From Streptomyces zhihengii (GTDB lineage Bacteria; Actinomycetota; Actinomycetes; Streptomycetales; Streptomycetaceae), in the NCBI RefSeq assembly GCF_016919245.1, contig NZ_JAFEJA010000001.1, positions 2,452,001 through 2,516,000 on the forward strand: a DNA stretch of 64,000 nt, in the 5' to 3' direction. The notes beneath the pieces are model-generated. The model did no database searches and was not told the origin of the DNA. It was given only the letters and a program-made list of their open reading frames with translations. A program made the position numbers and the translations under genes. This document shows positions 55,546 through 64,000 of this stretch, in pieces (positions within the stretch are counted from its first letter, which is position 1; the number at the start of each line of letters is the position of its first letter).

Positions 55546-55611
55546 GTCGGCACCACCTCCGGCACCGACTCTGGGGCCTGGGCCCCACCCGTGTGGATCA
55601 TGGAGGAAAGC

Positions 55612-55638
55612 CGTGGACAAGCGGCTCGCTGTGGACAA
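55612..55638. promoter_or_regulatory. Pair of DnaA-box-like sequences upstream of yraN
   Basis: CGTGGACAA (55612-55620) and TGTGGACAA (55630-55638) are in the same orientation with 18-bp spacing, the same spacing as the pair near rpsB. They lie between yraN and the DUF2469 gene. Confidence 0.6.
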
Positions 55639-55694
55639 CTCCGTCACCCGTGGGAGTGAAAGACGGGCGGAGACCGGCCAAAGGCCGGGGGACC

Positions 55695-56003
55695 TCAGCT
55701 GCTCGGGAGCTCCAGGTCGCTCTTGTTGAGCTCCTCGATGTTCACGTCCTTGAACGTGAGGACGCGCACCTGCTTCACGAACCTGGCCGGCCGGTACATG
55801 TCCCAGACCCAGGCGTCCGCCATCGAGACCTCGAAGAACACCTCGCCCTGGACCGAGTGCACCTGCATCTCGTAGTCGTTGGTGAGGTAGAAGCGGCGCT
55901 CCGTCTCGATCACGTATTTGAACAGCCCGACGACGTCTCGGTACTCCCGGTAGAGCTTCAGCTCCATCTCGGTCTCGTACTTCTCGAGGTCCTCGGCGCT
56001 CAT
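55695..56003 (-). CDS. DUF2469 family protein
   Basis: This 102-residue acidic protein opens with [20 protein letters not shown] and belongs to the actinobacterial DUF2469 family, highly conserved and always near signal peptidase or yraN genes. Function is unknown. A purine-rich site precedes the ATG at 56003. Confidence 0.9.
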   Translation of the reverse strand: MSAEDLEKYETEMELKLYREYRDVVGLFKYVIETERRFYLTNDYEMQVHSVQGEVFFEVSMADAWVWDMYRPARFVKQVRVLTFKDVNIEELNKSDLELPSS

Positions 56004-56058
56004 GGCATGTTCCCCTTCAGCCTTGCGTCCCCCTATTGTGCGCCAGCGCCCCGCGCCC

Positions 56059-56565
56059 CTATGCGATTTCCGGGGCGAGGACCACCGGCGTACTCGGAGG
56101 TCCCTCGTCGAGCAGCGTACGCAGCAGCTCGGCGAGCCTGGTCGGGTACACCGTCTCACGCGCCGCCGACAGTTCGGCGGAGGTCCACCACCTGAGGCCG
56201 GAGACACTGCGCCGCTCCAGCTCGGTCAGCCCGGCCGGGGCGGTCTCGGTCGTCGTCGTGCGGGCGAGGAAGTACCACTCGTCCTGGTCCCAGCGGCGGC
56301 CGTCGAACGGGAAGGAGCACTGACGCCGCCAGAGCACCGGCCCGAGTTCCACCTCGGTGATCCCGGTCTCCTCGGCCAGCTCGCGCAGCGCGGCCTGCTC
56401 ACGGGTCTCGTCGCCCTCCAGCCCGCCGCCCGGCGTGAACCACCAGTCGTCGGCGGGATCGGCCGGCTCGAAGCCGTGCAGCAGAAGGATGCGGTCCTCG
56501 GGGTCGAGCAGCACGACCCTGGCGACCCTGCGCCGCACCGCTGCGGCCGGCGGCTCAGGCGACAC
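56059..56565 (-). CDS. NUDIX hydrolase
   Basis: The 168-residue protein has a complete Nudix box, GGGLEGDETREQAAL followed by RELAEETGI (47-69), for Mg-dependent cleavage of nucleoside diphosphate derivatives. The substrate is not predictable. GTG at 56565 overlaps the sipZ stop by 11 bases. Confidence 0.88.
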   Translation of the reverse strand: MSPEPPAAAVRRRVARVVLLDPEDRILLLHGFEPADPADDWWFTPGGGLEGDETREQAALRELAEETGITEVELGPVLWRRQCSFPFDGRRWDQDEWYFLARTTTTETAPAGLTELERRSVSGLRWWTSAELSAARETVYPTRLAELLRTLLDEGPPSTPVVLAPEIA

Positions 56566-57295
56566 CCGCGGCCTCCGGCTTCCGGCGCGCCCGGGAGATC
56601 CGGCCGGCCACGGTCCCGTAGGCGGCACCGCCCACGATGAGCACGGCGCCGGCCAGCACCGCACCGAGCATCAGCTTCACGGGACCGGGCTGCGAGACCC
56701 CGCCCGGCAGCTCCGTGAAGGCCTCGGGACGCGCCACCATGCCGCCGTCCAGCGGCCAGGCGATCGCGTCGACACGGGCCTCGACGGCGGACCGGGGGAC
56801 GGAGCCGTTGCCCGATTCCTGGAGATGGGAGCGCGAGTCCAGCGAGGTCCTGCGGTCGTCGCCCATCAGGAAGAGATGGCCTTCGGGCACCTTGGCGGTG
56901 AAGCTCTCCGCGGCCGGCCCCTCGGCGCGCAGATACGGTTCGTCGAGCTGCCTGCCGTTGACGGTCAGGCGCCCGCCGTCCCCGCAGCAGGCGACCTCGT
57001 CGCCGCCGACGCCGACGACCCGCTTGACCATGGGGAGGTTCCCCCAGTCCTTGTCGCGGAAGATCACCACGTCGCCGCGACGGACGTCCTCGCCGCCCGT
57101 CCGCTCGGCGAGCACCCGGTCGCCGACGTTGACCGTCGGGACCATGGAGTCGGTCGGGACCGTGTACGGCTGGTAGACGAGGGCTCCCCAGACGAACCCG
57201 CCGAGGAAGAGCACACAGCCGACGGCCACGGCTATGCCGGACAGCGCGCTGCCCAGCCGGCCGCCGCCGGCACCGTCACGTCCTGTACCGGCCAT
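56555..57295 (-). CDS. sipZ: Type I signal peptidase SipZ
   Basis: This 246-residue membrane peptidase removes signal peptides. The catalytic Ser50 is in PTDSMVPT and Lys91 in MVKRVVG. It has an N-terminal anchor (18-40) and a C-terminal one (near 215-235). ATG at 57295 has GGAG six bases upstream; a GTG at 57358 is an alternative. In S. lividans sipZ begins a separate operon with unrelated genes, as here with the nudix gene. Confidence 0.9.
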   Translation of the reverse strand: MAGTGRDGAGGGRLGSALSGIAVAVGCVLFLGGFVWGALVYQPYTVPTDSMVPTVNVGDRVLAERTGGEDVRRGDVVIFRDKDWGNLPMVKRVVGVGGDEVACCGDGGRLTVNGRQLDEPYLRAEGPAAESFTAKVPEGHLFLMGDDRRTSLDSRSHLQESGNGSVPRSAVEARVDAIAWPLDGGMVARPEAFTELPGGVSQPGPVKLMLGAVLAGAVLIVGGAAYGTVAGRISRARRKPEAAGVA

Positions 57296-57513
57296 CCAGC
57301 GCTCCTCGGAGAGATCGGTACCCCGCTGCGTCGCGGGGATCTGCGGTCCGCGAGGCACCCTACCCGGCGGTACGGCCCCGGGTCAGCACCCGGAATCGGC
57401 CCCGGGGACCGGCGCGGGGCCCCGGGCGCCTACGCACTCGTCACCCCGGGTGCGCCGGTGACGCACGGTGGGCCGGGCGGTGTCGCCACCGGCCCGGCGC
57501 CGCCCCGCCCCGT

Positions 57514-58434
57514 TCAGCCGCGCGCGCCCGTGGCCCCGGCGGTCAGGCGCCGGCGGCGCCACAGCACCAGGGGCACCGCGCCCGCGAGGCCCAGGGCCGG
57601 CGGGGCGATCGCCGCGGCGGCGTCGAGTCCCGGCTGGTCGTAGGTGGCGGGCACCGGCAGGGTGGCCCAGCGGTTCAGCGGCCAGGCGACGACGACGGCT
57701 CGGCCGACGACCTTGTCCACCGGGACGAAGCCGCGGTTGACGTCCTCCATGTGGTAGCGGGAGTCCTGGGAGTTCTGGCGGTTGTCGCCCATCACCCAGA
57801 TCCGGTCCTCGGGCACCTTGAACGGGCCGAAGGGCTGGTCGTCGCAGGCGGAGCTGCCGGGGTAGAGGTAGGTCTCGTCGAGGGGCTTGCCGTTCAGGAT
57901 GACCGGGCCGCCCTTCTTGCACTCGATCGTGTCGCCGGCGACCGCGATGGTCCGCTTGATCAGGTCCTTCTCCTCGGCGGAGGGCATCAGACCGATGAAG
58001 CTGAGGAACTCCTGGAGGACGTTGGGCTCCGGAGTGGGCTCGCCCTCCAGCCAGCCGCCCGGGTCGTGGAAGACGACGACCTCGCCGCGCTCGGGCTCGG
58101 AGCCGAACCAGGGCGTGAGCTTGTCCACCAGCACCCGGTCACCGCGCTGGAGGGTGTTCATCATCGAATCCGACGGAATGGAGAACGCCTGCACCAGGAA
58201 GGTCTTGATCAGCAGCGCCAGCAGCAGCGCGATACCGATCAGGAGCGGCAGTTCCTTCCAGAAGGATCGCTGCTTCTTCTGTCCCGTACCGCTGCCCTCC
58301 GGCTCGTCGTCGTCACCGCCGCCCGCCGGAGCCGCTCCGCTCGCGTCCGAGGGCTGCTCGGGGAGACGCCCCGGCCTCTCCTCGGGATCGTCGTGCCCGG
58401 ACCGTGCGCCGACCGCCACGTCCCCCACATCCAC
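57514..58434 (-). CDS. sipY: Type I signal peptidase SipY
   Basis: This 306-residue signal peptidase has Ser90 in IPSDSMM and Lys160 in LIKRTIA, with membrane segments near 62-80 and at the C-terminus (270-290). A 55-residue acidic cytoplasmic tail comes first. The GTG start, with GGAG upstream, lies inside the open frame of sipX, which continues 196 bases further. Confidence 0.9.
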   Translation of the reverse strand: MDVGDVAVGARSGHDDPEERPGRLPEQPSDASGAAPAGGGDDDEPEGSGTGQKKQRSFWKELPLLIGIALLLALLIKTFLVQAFSIPSDSMMNTLQRGDRVLVDKLTPWFGSEPERGEVVVFHDPGGWLEGEPTPEPNVLQEFLSFIGLMPSAEEKDLIKRTIAVAGDTIECKKGGPVILNGKPLDETYLYPGSSACDDQPFGPFKVPEDRIWVMGDNRQNSQDSRYHMEDVNRGFVPVDKVVGRAVVVAWPLNRWATLPVPATYDQPGLDAAAAIAPPALGLAGAVPLVLWRRRRLTAGATGARG

Positions 58435-59396
58435 TCCTCACTCCGCAGGAACCGCCTGCCCCGTACAAGGAACAGGCCCACCACTCCCATAACGAGCGGG
58501 AGTTCCGCAGGGGTCGGGAGCAGGACCATTCCGTTCAGATCCTGGGAGGACACACTATGCGACGGCGCCGCCGCCGCCGGTGTCCCAACGCGCGCGCTGG
58601 GAACGGACGCGAAGGTCCCCGGTTCCTCCAGGCGGCGCCAGTGTCCCAGCGGCCAGGCGATCACCACGGCCTGCCCGACGACCTGGTCCTCTGACACGGT
58701 CCCCTGCCCTTCCTCCCTGAGGTGGAAACGGGAGTCGGCGGAGTCGGAGCGATGGTCTCCCATCACGAAGAGCCGCCCCTCGGGCACCCGGACCTCGAAG
58801 GAGATCGTCGACGGCGCGTTGCCGGGGTGCAGATAGGGCTCGTTCAAGGGTACGCCGTTGACCGTGACCAGGCCGTTCGCGTCGCAGCACTTCACGGTGT
58901 CGCCGCCCACCGCGATCACCCGCTTGATCAGGTCGCGTTCGTCGGCCGACGGCAGCAGACCGATGAAGGTGAGGACCTGCTTGACCTGCTTGACGACGAC
59001 CGGGTCCTCGCCGGCCGGCTTCTCCTCGCTCGGCAGCCAGCCGCCCGGGTCCTTGAAGACGACGACGTCGCCGCGCTCGGGCCGGGAGCCGAACCACGGG
59101 GTGAGCTTGTCCACCAGCACCCGGTCCTGGATGCGGATGGTCTGCTCCATCGATCCGGAGGGGATGACGAACGCCTGGACCAGGAACGTCTTGAGCACCA
59201 GGGCGATGAGCAGGGCGACCGTGATGAGGAGGGGGACCTCCTTGACGGCGGAGCGGCGGCGCTTGCGCTTGACCTTCCTCGCGAGCCTGCGCCGCTCGGC
59301 GCGCCCGGGCAGCGAGCGGCCGCCGTCGGTGCGGCGGGTCCCGGTGGGCAGCCGGGTGTCGGCCCGATGGCCCGCCGGGCGGCCGCGGTTACCCAT
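58239..59396 (-). CDS. sipX: Type I signal peptidase SipX with long C-terminal overlap
   Basis: The 385-residue frame has Ser82 in IPSGSMEQ and Lys158 in LIKRVIA. After a C-terminal membrane segment (PLVMGVVGLFLV) the frame continues for about 70 Arg/Ser-rich residues that overlap the start of sipY and look like shadow coding. A stop in the sipY frame sits just before the sipY GTG, so a small frameshift near 58455 may have removed the natural end. The ATG overlaps the sipW stop by 8 bases. Confidence 0.85.
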   Translation of the reverse strand: MGNRGRPAGHRADTRLPTGTRRTDGGRSLPGRAERRRLARKVKRKRRRSAVKEVPLLITVALLIALVLKTFLVQAFVIPSGSMEQTIRIQDRVLVDKLTPWFGSRPERGDVVVFKDPGGWLPSEEKPAGEDPVVVKQVKQVLTFIGLLPSADERDLIKRVIAVGGDTVKCCDANGLVTVNGVPLNEPYLHPGNAPSTISFEVRVPEGRLFVMGDHRSDSADSRFHLREEGQGTVSEDQVVGQAVVIAWPLGHWRRLEEPGTFASVPSARVGTPAAAAPSHSVSSQDLNGMVLLPTPAELPLVMGVVGLFLVRGRRFLRSEEWMWGTWRSAHGPGTTIPRRGRGVSPSSPRTRAERLRRAAVTTTSRRAAVRDRRSSDPSGRNCRS

Positions 59397-60189
59397 GCCC
59401 GCCGCCGACGACACCGCTGGGCGGGGGCACGTGCCGGAAGGCGCCGGTCGGTTCGAGTGAGGTCCAGCGCCCGGCCGGCCAGCCGATCCAGTCGGCCCGG
59501 CCGATCACCTTCTCGACGGGGACCATGCCGCCGCCCGGATCCCCGAGGTGGTCCCGGGAGTCGCTGGAGTTGCCCCGGTGGTCGCCCATGACCCACAGGC
59601 GGTTCGCGGGGACGACGATGTCGAAGGCCACCTCGGACGGCACGTCGCCGGGATGGAGATAGCCCTCGTCGACCGCCACACCGTTCACCTCGATCCTGCC
59701 CTCGTCGTCGCAGCAGACCACCCGGTCACCGCCGGTGCCCACCACACGCTTGACGAAGTCGGTGTCGGCCGGTTCGGCGAGGCCGAGAGCGGCGAGCCCC
59801 TCTCGTACTACGGAACTCACGGGATTTTCCGTCAGTTCCGCACGCACGAAGGAACCTCTGCCGTCGAAGACGACGATGTCGCCGCGGGCCGGGCGGGAGT
59901 CGGACCCGTAGGCGAGCTTGTTCACCAGGATCCGGTCCCCGACGCGGAGCGTGGGCTCCATGGAGCTGCTCGGGATCTGGAACGGCTGGACCACGAAGTG
60001 GCTGAACAGCAGCACGAACACGGTGCAGGCCACGCCGATCAGCGCGGCGGTGCGCAGGGAGAGGCGCGCCCGGCCGTCGCCGCCGCGGGCGAGCCGGGAG
60101 AAACGCGCGGAGCGCGACCCCTCCTCCGCGGCCCCCTCGTCGGGGGTGGAGGAGCGGTCGCGCTCCGGGTGCTGTGCTTCGGTGTCCAT
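59389..60189 (-). CDS. sipW: Type I signal peptidase SipW
   Basis: This 266-residue signal peptidase has catalytic Ser76 in IPSSSMEPT and Lys146 in FVKRVVG. One N-terminal membrane segment (47-68) is clear; no strong C-terminal anchor is present. It is the first gene of the sipW-X-Y operon. Confidence 0.9.
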   Translation of the reverse strand: MDTEAQHPERDRSSTPDEGAAEEGSRSARFSRLARGGDGRARLSLRTAALIGVACTVFVLLFSHFVVQPFQIPSSSMEPTLRVGDRILVNKLAYGSDSRPARGDIVVFDGRGSFVRAELTENPVSSVVREGLAALGLAEPADTDFVKRVVGTGGDRVVCCDDEGRIEVNGVAVDEGYLHPGDVPSEVAFDIVVPANRLWVMGDHRGNSSDSRDHLGDPGGGMVPVEKVIGRADWIGWPAGRWTSLEPTGAFRHVPPPSGVVGGGHG

Positions 60190-60282
60190 CGGGGGCAGAG
60201 CCTATCCGGCCGCCCTGTGAACACCGGACGCGCGTACGAGCTCAGCGTCCGTCCGGCCCTCGCGGGCCGGGCGGGCGACGGC

Positions 60283-60633
60283 TCACTTGTCGCGCTTCTC
60301 CTTGATCTTGGCGGCCTTGCCGCGCAGCTCGCGGAGGTAGTAGAGCTTCGCACGGCGGACGTCACCGCGGGTGACGAGCTCGATCTTCTCGAAGATCGGG
60401 CTGTGCACCGGGAAGGTGCGCTCGACGCCGACGGAGAAGGAGACCTTGCGGACCGTGAAGGACTCGCTCACGCCCGCGCCCTGGCGGCGGATGACGACGC
60501 CCTTGAACTGCTGGATACGGGAGCGGTTGCCCTCGATGACGCGCACGTGGACGTTCACGGTGTCGCCGGGACGGAAGGCGGGGACGTCGGAGCGCAGCGA
60601 GGCCGCGTTGACGCTGTCGAGCAGGTGAGCCAT
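60283..60633 (-). CDS. rplS: 50S ribosomal protein L19
   Basis: The 116-residue protein has the L19 segments [27 protein letters not shown] and [19 protein letters not shown]. It sits at the 30S-50S interface. I chose the ATG at 60633, where the conserved protein begins. Confidence 0.97.
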   Translation of the reverse strand: MAHLLDSVNAASLRSDVPAFRPGDTVNVHVRVIEGNRSRIQQFKGVVIRRQGAGVSESFTVRKVSFSVGVERTFPVHSPIFEKIELVTRGDVRRAKLYYLRELRGKAAKIKEKRDK

Positions 60634-60759
60634 GGTGTTCTGCTTCCTCGTCAATGCCACAGGTCATCGACGGAATGTCGTGATCAGATGGGGGTGCTCA
60701 CGCCGGGCGGGCGTCGTTCCCCCTGTGGCAGGGGCGCCGGCCGGACGTACAGCAGCGGC

Positions 60760-61581
60760 TCATTCTTCCATGAGCTCCGGCCTGCGCCAAAATCGCCCTC
60801 CGGGCTCGGGTGACCAGCCGAGCATGGAGAGGATCTCGCGGTCCTTCTTGTCGAAGCCGGCCGGGTCGCAGCGCTCGATCAGGTCGGGCCGGTTGGCCGC
60901 CGTGCGGCGGAACGCCTCGTCCCTGCGCCAGCGCGCGATCTTCCCGTGGTGACCGCTGACCAGCACGTCCGGGATCTCCCGTCCGCGCCAGACGGGGGGC
61001 TTGGTGTAGACCGGCCCCTCCAGCAGGTCGGCCATGGCCCCCGGGGCGAACGAGTCGTCGCGGTGGGACTCCGCGTTGCCCAGCACCCCGGGCAGCAGCC
61101 GGGCCACGGCCTCGGTGACGACCAGCACGGCGGCCTCCCCGCCGGCCAGCACGTAGTCGCCGATGGAGACCTCGTAGACGGGCATCCGGGTCGCGTACTC
61201 GTCCATGACCCTGCGGTCGATGCCCTCGTAGCGGGCGGGGGCGAAGACGAGCCAGGGGCGCTCGGAGAGTTCGACGGCCAGTTCCTGGGTGAAGGGGCGC
61301 CCGCTGGGGGTGGGCACGACCAGGGCGGGGCCGTGGGCCCCGGCCTCGTAGCCGCCGGCCAGCACGTCGTCGAGGGCGTCGCCCCAGGGCCCGGTCTTCA
61401 TGACCATGCCGGGACCGCCGCCGTAGGGGGTGTCGTCGACCGTGTTGTGGCGGTCGTACGTCCAGTCCCGCAGGTCGTGCACACGGACGCCGAGCTGCCC
61501 CCGGGCGCGCGCCTTGCCGACCAGAGAGACGTTCAGCGGTTCGAGGTACTCGGGGAAGATCGTGACGACGTCGATCCGCAT
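60760..61581 (-). CDS. trmD: tRNA (guanine-37-N1) methyltransferase
   Basis: The 273-residue SPOUT enzyme makes m1G37 in tRNA. Residues for the trefoil knot and SAM binding, YVLAGGEAAVLVVTEAVARL and GVLGNAESHRDDSF, are intact. The ATG overlaps the rimM stop by one base. Confidence 0.96.
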   Translation of the reverse strand: MRIDVVTIFPEYLEPLNVSLVGKARARGQLGVRVHDLRDWTYDRHNTVDDTPYGGGPGMVMKTGPWGDALDDVLAGGYEAGAHGPALVVPTPSGRPFTQELAVELSERPWLVFAPARYEGIDRRVMDEYATRMPVYEVSIGDYVLAGGEAAVLVVTEAVARLLPGVLGNAESHRDDSFAPGAMADLLEGPVYTKPPVWRGREIPDVLVSGHHGKIARWRRDEAFRRTAANRPDLIERCDPAGFDKKDREILSMLGWSPEPGGRFWRRPELMEE

Positions 61582-62159
61582 CAGGACCCCTCCTCCGAGG
61601 AGTCGCGGGCGGACTCCGAGGAGTCGCGGGCGGAGGCGATCTCGGCCTGGGTGTCGTCGATCAGACCGGGCGGCGGGGTGATGACGGCCCGCTGCTCCTC
61701 CAGGTCGATCTCGGCGACGATCTCCTCGACGAAGGGGATCATGACCTCGCTGCCGTCGGGCCGTTCGACGATGAACAGGTCCTGCGACGGGAGGTGGCTG
61801 ATCTCGGTGATCCGGCCGATCTCCGTGCCGTCGGCCAGGACCACGTCGAGGTCCATGAGCTGGTGGTCGTAGTACTCCTCGGGGTCCTCGGGAAGCTCCT
61901 CCGGGTCCACCGCGGCGATCAGCAGGGTGTTGCGCAGCGCCTCGGCGGCGTTGCGGTCGGCCACGCCCTCGAAGCGCAGCAGCAGCCTGCCGCTGTGCAC
62001 CCGGCCCGCCGCGACCGTCAGCGGGCCCGCGCCCGCGGGGTCGGTGGCCAGCACGGCGCCGGGGCCGAGCCGCAGCTCCGGCTCGTCCGTGCGCACCTCG
62101 ACGGTGACCTCGCCCTTGATGCCATGGGCGCGTCCGATCCGCGCCACCACAAGCTGCAC
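61581..62159 (-). CDS. rimM: Ribosome maturation factor RimM
   Basis: The 192-residue 30S-maturation factor has the [10 protein letters not shown] start and a PRC-barrel domain with [10 protein letters not shown]. The C-terminus ends in a duplicated ARDSSE segment from a 21-bp tandem repeat near 61596-61635. GTG at 62159 has GGAG eight bases upstream. Confidence 0.94.
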   Translation of the reverse strand: MQLVVARIGRAHGIKGEVTVEVRTDEPELRLGPGAVLATDPAGAGPLTVAAGRVHSGRLLLRFEGVADRNAAEALRNTLLIAAVDPEELPEDPEEYYDHQLMDLDVVLADGTEIGRITEISHLPSQDLFIVERPDGSEVMIPFVEEIVAEIDLEEQRAVITPPPGLIDDTQAEIASARDSSESARDSSEEGS

Positions 62160-62303
62160 GCTTGCCACTCCTTCGGTTCTCCCGGACGGCCGGCCCGGCC
62201 CGTGCGACACAGCGGCGACGGAGGGCGCGGCCACCGGTACGGCGTAGACGACGACGGGCCGGGGCGGGCCCTGGAGCCCTCCCCGGCCCGAGCCGGTGCT
62301 GCG

Positions 62304-62332
62304 ACCGGCCCCGGGGCTGACCCCGGGCCGGT
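62304..62332 (-). terminator. Hairpin between khpA and rimM
   Basis: A 12-bp GC stem with one bulge and a CTGA loop follows khpA. It could separate rpsP-khpA from rimM-trmD transcription. Confidence 0.7.
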
Positions 62333-62345
62333 GTTCCACTTCAGA

Positions 62346-62585
62346 TCAGCTGACCTGGTCCACGTCGACGAGGTCGACACGGATGCCACGGCCGCCGATG
62401 GCGCCCACGACGGTGCGCAGGGCGCGCGCGGTGCGGCCGTTGCGGCCGATCACCTTGCCGAGATCGTCGGGGTGCACCCGGACCTCGAGTACGCGGCCGC
62501 GGCGCAGATTGCGCGAGGCGACCTGCACATCGTCCGGGTTGTCGACGATGCCCTTCACGAGGTGCTCGAGAGCCTCCTCGAGCAT
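62346..62585 (-). CDS. khpA: KH-domain RNA-binding protein
   Basis: The 79-residue single-KH protein has the RNA-binding loop VIGRNGR (45-51). KhpA proteins bind RNA broadly and affect cell size in Firmicutes. It sits two bases after rpsP. Confidence 0.93.
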   Translation of the reverse strand: MLEEALEHLVKGIVDNPDDVQVASRNLRRGRVLEVRVHPDDLGKVIGRNGRTARALRTVVGAIGGRGIRVDLVDVDQVS

Positions 62586-62587
62586 GC

Positions 62588-63031
62588 TCAGGCCTCGGTC
62601 GACTCGGCGGGAGCGGCCTCGGCCTCGTCCGCCTTCTTGTCGGCCTTCTTGGCCTTCGGCGTGATGGCCTCGCCCTTGGCGTCGTCACCCTCGATGGCCT
62701 TGGCGAAGGCGTCGAAGGAGGCGCGCTTGTCTTCCTTGGTGGCCGGGGCCAGCAGCGGCTTCTCCGGGGCGGGCAGGCCCTTGGCCTTCTGCCAGTCACC
62801 GGTGAGCTTCAGGATGGCGAGGACCGGCTCGGTCGGCTGGGCGCCGACGGACAGCCAGTACTGCGCACGCTCCGAGTCGACCTCGATGCGCGAGGGGTTG
62901 TACGTCGGGTGGTACAGCCCGATCTCCTCGATGGCCCGGCCGTCACGGCGGGTACGGGAGTCGGCGACGACGATGCGGTAGTGGGGCTGGCGAATCTTGC
63001 CGAGACGCTTCAGCTTGATCTTGACTGCCAC
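62588..63031 (-). CDS. rpsP: 30S ribosomal protein S16
   Basis: The 147-residue S16 opens with [20 protein letters not shown]. The C-terminal 60 residues form a Lys/Ala/Glu tail common in actinomycetes. GTG at 63031 is the probable start; AGGAG is about 11 bases upstream. Confidence 0.95.
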   Translation of the reverse strand: MAVKIKLKRLGKIRQPHYRIVVADSRTRRDGRAIEEIGLYHPTYNPSRIEVDSERAQYWLSVGAQPTEPVLAILKLTGDWQKAKGLPAPEKPLLAPATKEDKRASFDAFAKAIEGDDAKGEAITPKAKKADKKADEAEAAPAESTEA

Positions 63032-63270
63032 GGGAGTGGTGTCTCCTGGTCTTGACGTGGTTGGGCACAACGAGATGCCACGTGGGGTTGCGGTACTCGG
63101 GTGCCCGATGGACGCGTCAGCCGGAGGCGAGAGGGTTCCTGTGCGGCTGTCGAGTACAGCTAGCCATTGTGCCACACGTGCGCAGGGGCTCTTCACCCGC
63201 CCGGCACGGCCGTCGCCCCCGTCGGCGACACCGGGGCCCGGCGGGTGGAGCGCTCGCCGCGCCCGCCCGC

Positions 63271-63900
63271 TCAGCTCGCGGCGCCGACGACGTCGGGGAT
63301 ACGGAAGGGCTTGCCGCAGCCGCCGCAGACGATGGGCGCCTGGGCGAGGACGGACGGGACGACTCTGACGTTGCGGCCGCAGTCGCAGACGGCCTTCACC
63401 CGCACCCCTCCGCCGGAGGAACCGTGCCGTGCGGCAGGCCCCCGGAAGGAGCGCTTGGTGTCGGACGCCGTCGCGGCGGTGTGCGCCTTGAGTGCGCGCT
63501 GCAGCCGCTCGATGGTGGGGCGGTACCGCCGCTTGGCCTCGGGGTTGAGCGTGACCAGGGAGAAACCGCTGCTCGGGTGCGGCTCCTCGGGGTGGTCGAG
63601 GCCCATCTCCTCGGCGATCGCGAGGAATCGGCGGTTGTGGTAGCGGCCGGCGCGCGAGGTGTCGCGGACTCCTCGCGCGGCGGCGATGCCGTGGACTGCC
63701 TCGTGGAGCAGTCGCTCGAAGGAGAGCTCGGCGCCGCAGGCGGACGAGGACTCTCCGATCAGGGACTCTGGCGCGGCCAGATCCGGCAGTTCGGGGTGGT
63801 ACCGCTGAATGTCGGCCCACGCCTGTGCCAGCTCTGCGGCGAGAACAGGTGGTGTCGTGCTCACGTCGTGACAACGAGCCGGAGGGCTCCCGGGTTCCAT
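63271..63900 (-). CDS. SprT-like zinc metalloprotease-like protein
   Basis: The protein of about 200 residues carries HEAVH (66-70), the zincin HExxH motif, in a SprT-like context with [19 protein letters not shown]-terminal zinc ribbon has two Cys pairs (CDCG and CGGCG). Members of this group resemble DNA-protein-crosslink proteases, but activity here is inferred. The start is unclear; GTG at 63864 is an alternative, and no ribosome site is evident for either. The AT-rich sequence around 63912-63925 may hold the promoter. Confidence 0.78.
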   Translation of the reverse strand: MEPGSPPARCHDVSTTPPVLAAELAQAWADIQRYHPELPDLAAPESLIGESSSACGAELSFERLLHEAVHGIAAARGVRDTSRAGRYHNRRFLAIAEEMGLDHPEEPHPSSGFSLVTLNPEAKRRYRPTIERLQRALKAHTAATASDTKRSFRGPAARHGSSGGGVRVKAVCDCGRNVRVVPSVLAQAPIVCGGCGKPFRIPDVVGAAS

Positions 63901-64000
63901 TCCGGGGCATCGCAAATATTTTGCACGTACCCGTCAGTTCGCTGCCGATGCCGCCGAGGGGGGCGGGTGGGCGGATCCCCGGAGAAGGCGCACAGCTCAC

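Overview
The window is a very GC-rich, gene-dense stretch of an actinomycete chromosome, almost certainly a Streptomyces. The evidence is the strong third-position GC bias, frequent GTG starts, the sporulation sigma factor WhiG, four tandem type I signal peptidases (sipW-X-Y-Z), an apparent DasR-type chitinase promoter and a gene order that, from memory, resembles the S. coelicolor region around SCO5591-SCO5679 in reverse. No tRNA, rRNA or CRISPR array was seen.

Positions 1-23600 and 30000-33700 hold what looks like a polyamine/GABA catabolic region. A Pot-type ABC importer (potA-D) is in one operon with an aldehyde dehydrogenase and a PuuB-like FAD oxidoreductase. Nearby are gabT, a PucR-family regulator and another aldehyde dehydrogenase. 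A second group is an aldehyde dehydrogenase divergent from an Lrp/AsnC regulator and a class III aminotransferase. Together they could import polyamines and oxidise and transaminate them through aminobutyraldehyde and GABA towards succinate. Interspersed are a CYP157-like P450 without the K-helix ExxR motif, a membrane TraB/VirD4-like ATPase, a PAP2 phosphatase, a GH18 chitinase with a dre-like operator over its promoter, and a NADAR protein.

Positions 21000-29900 hold housekeeping and regulatory genes: an adenosine-deaminase-family enzyme (possibly the menaquinone-pathway aminodeoxyfutalosine deaminase), a GDPD phosphodiesterase with a decayed partial copy of its 3' end downstream, a DUF1304/TetR pair with operator-like repeats, a DUF574 methyltransferase, a two-component system and a secreted serine hydrolase. 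Positions 33800-39700 hold an ABC pair with an abnormal signature motif, and a thiamine-type ABC importer behind a clear TPP riboswitch.

Positions 39700-48100 (rlmN, cdsA, frr, pyrH, tsf, rpsB, M23 peptidase, tetR, whiG) and 52600-63900 (dprA, comM, yraN, DUF2469, nudix, sipZ-W, rplS, trmD, rimM, khpA, rpsP, SprT-like) are the conserved translation, lipid and secretion core.

The most striking feature is at 48841-52602. A compact element of about 3.76 kb, consisting of just two overlapping tyrosine-recombinase genes between 12-bp inverted repeats, has split dprA just before its conserved RNR motif. It has no cargo and no third small gene, and looks like a minimal relative of Tn554/RIT-type recombinase transposons. 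Joining the two dprA halves restores one open frame of about 486 codons.
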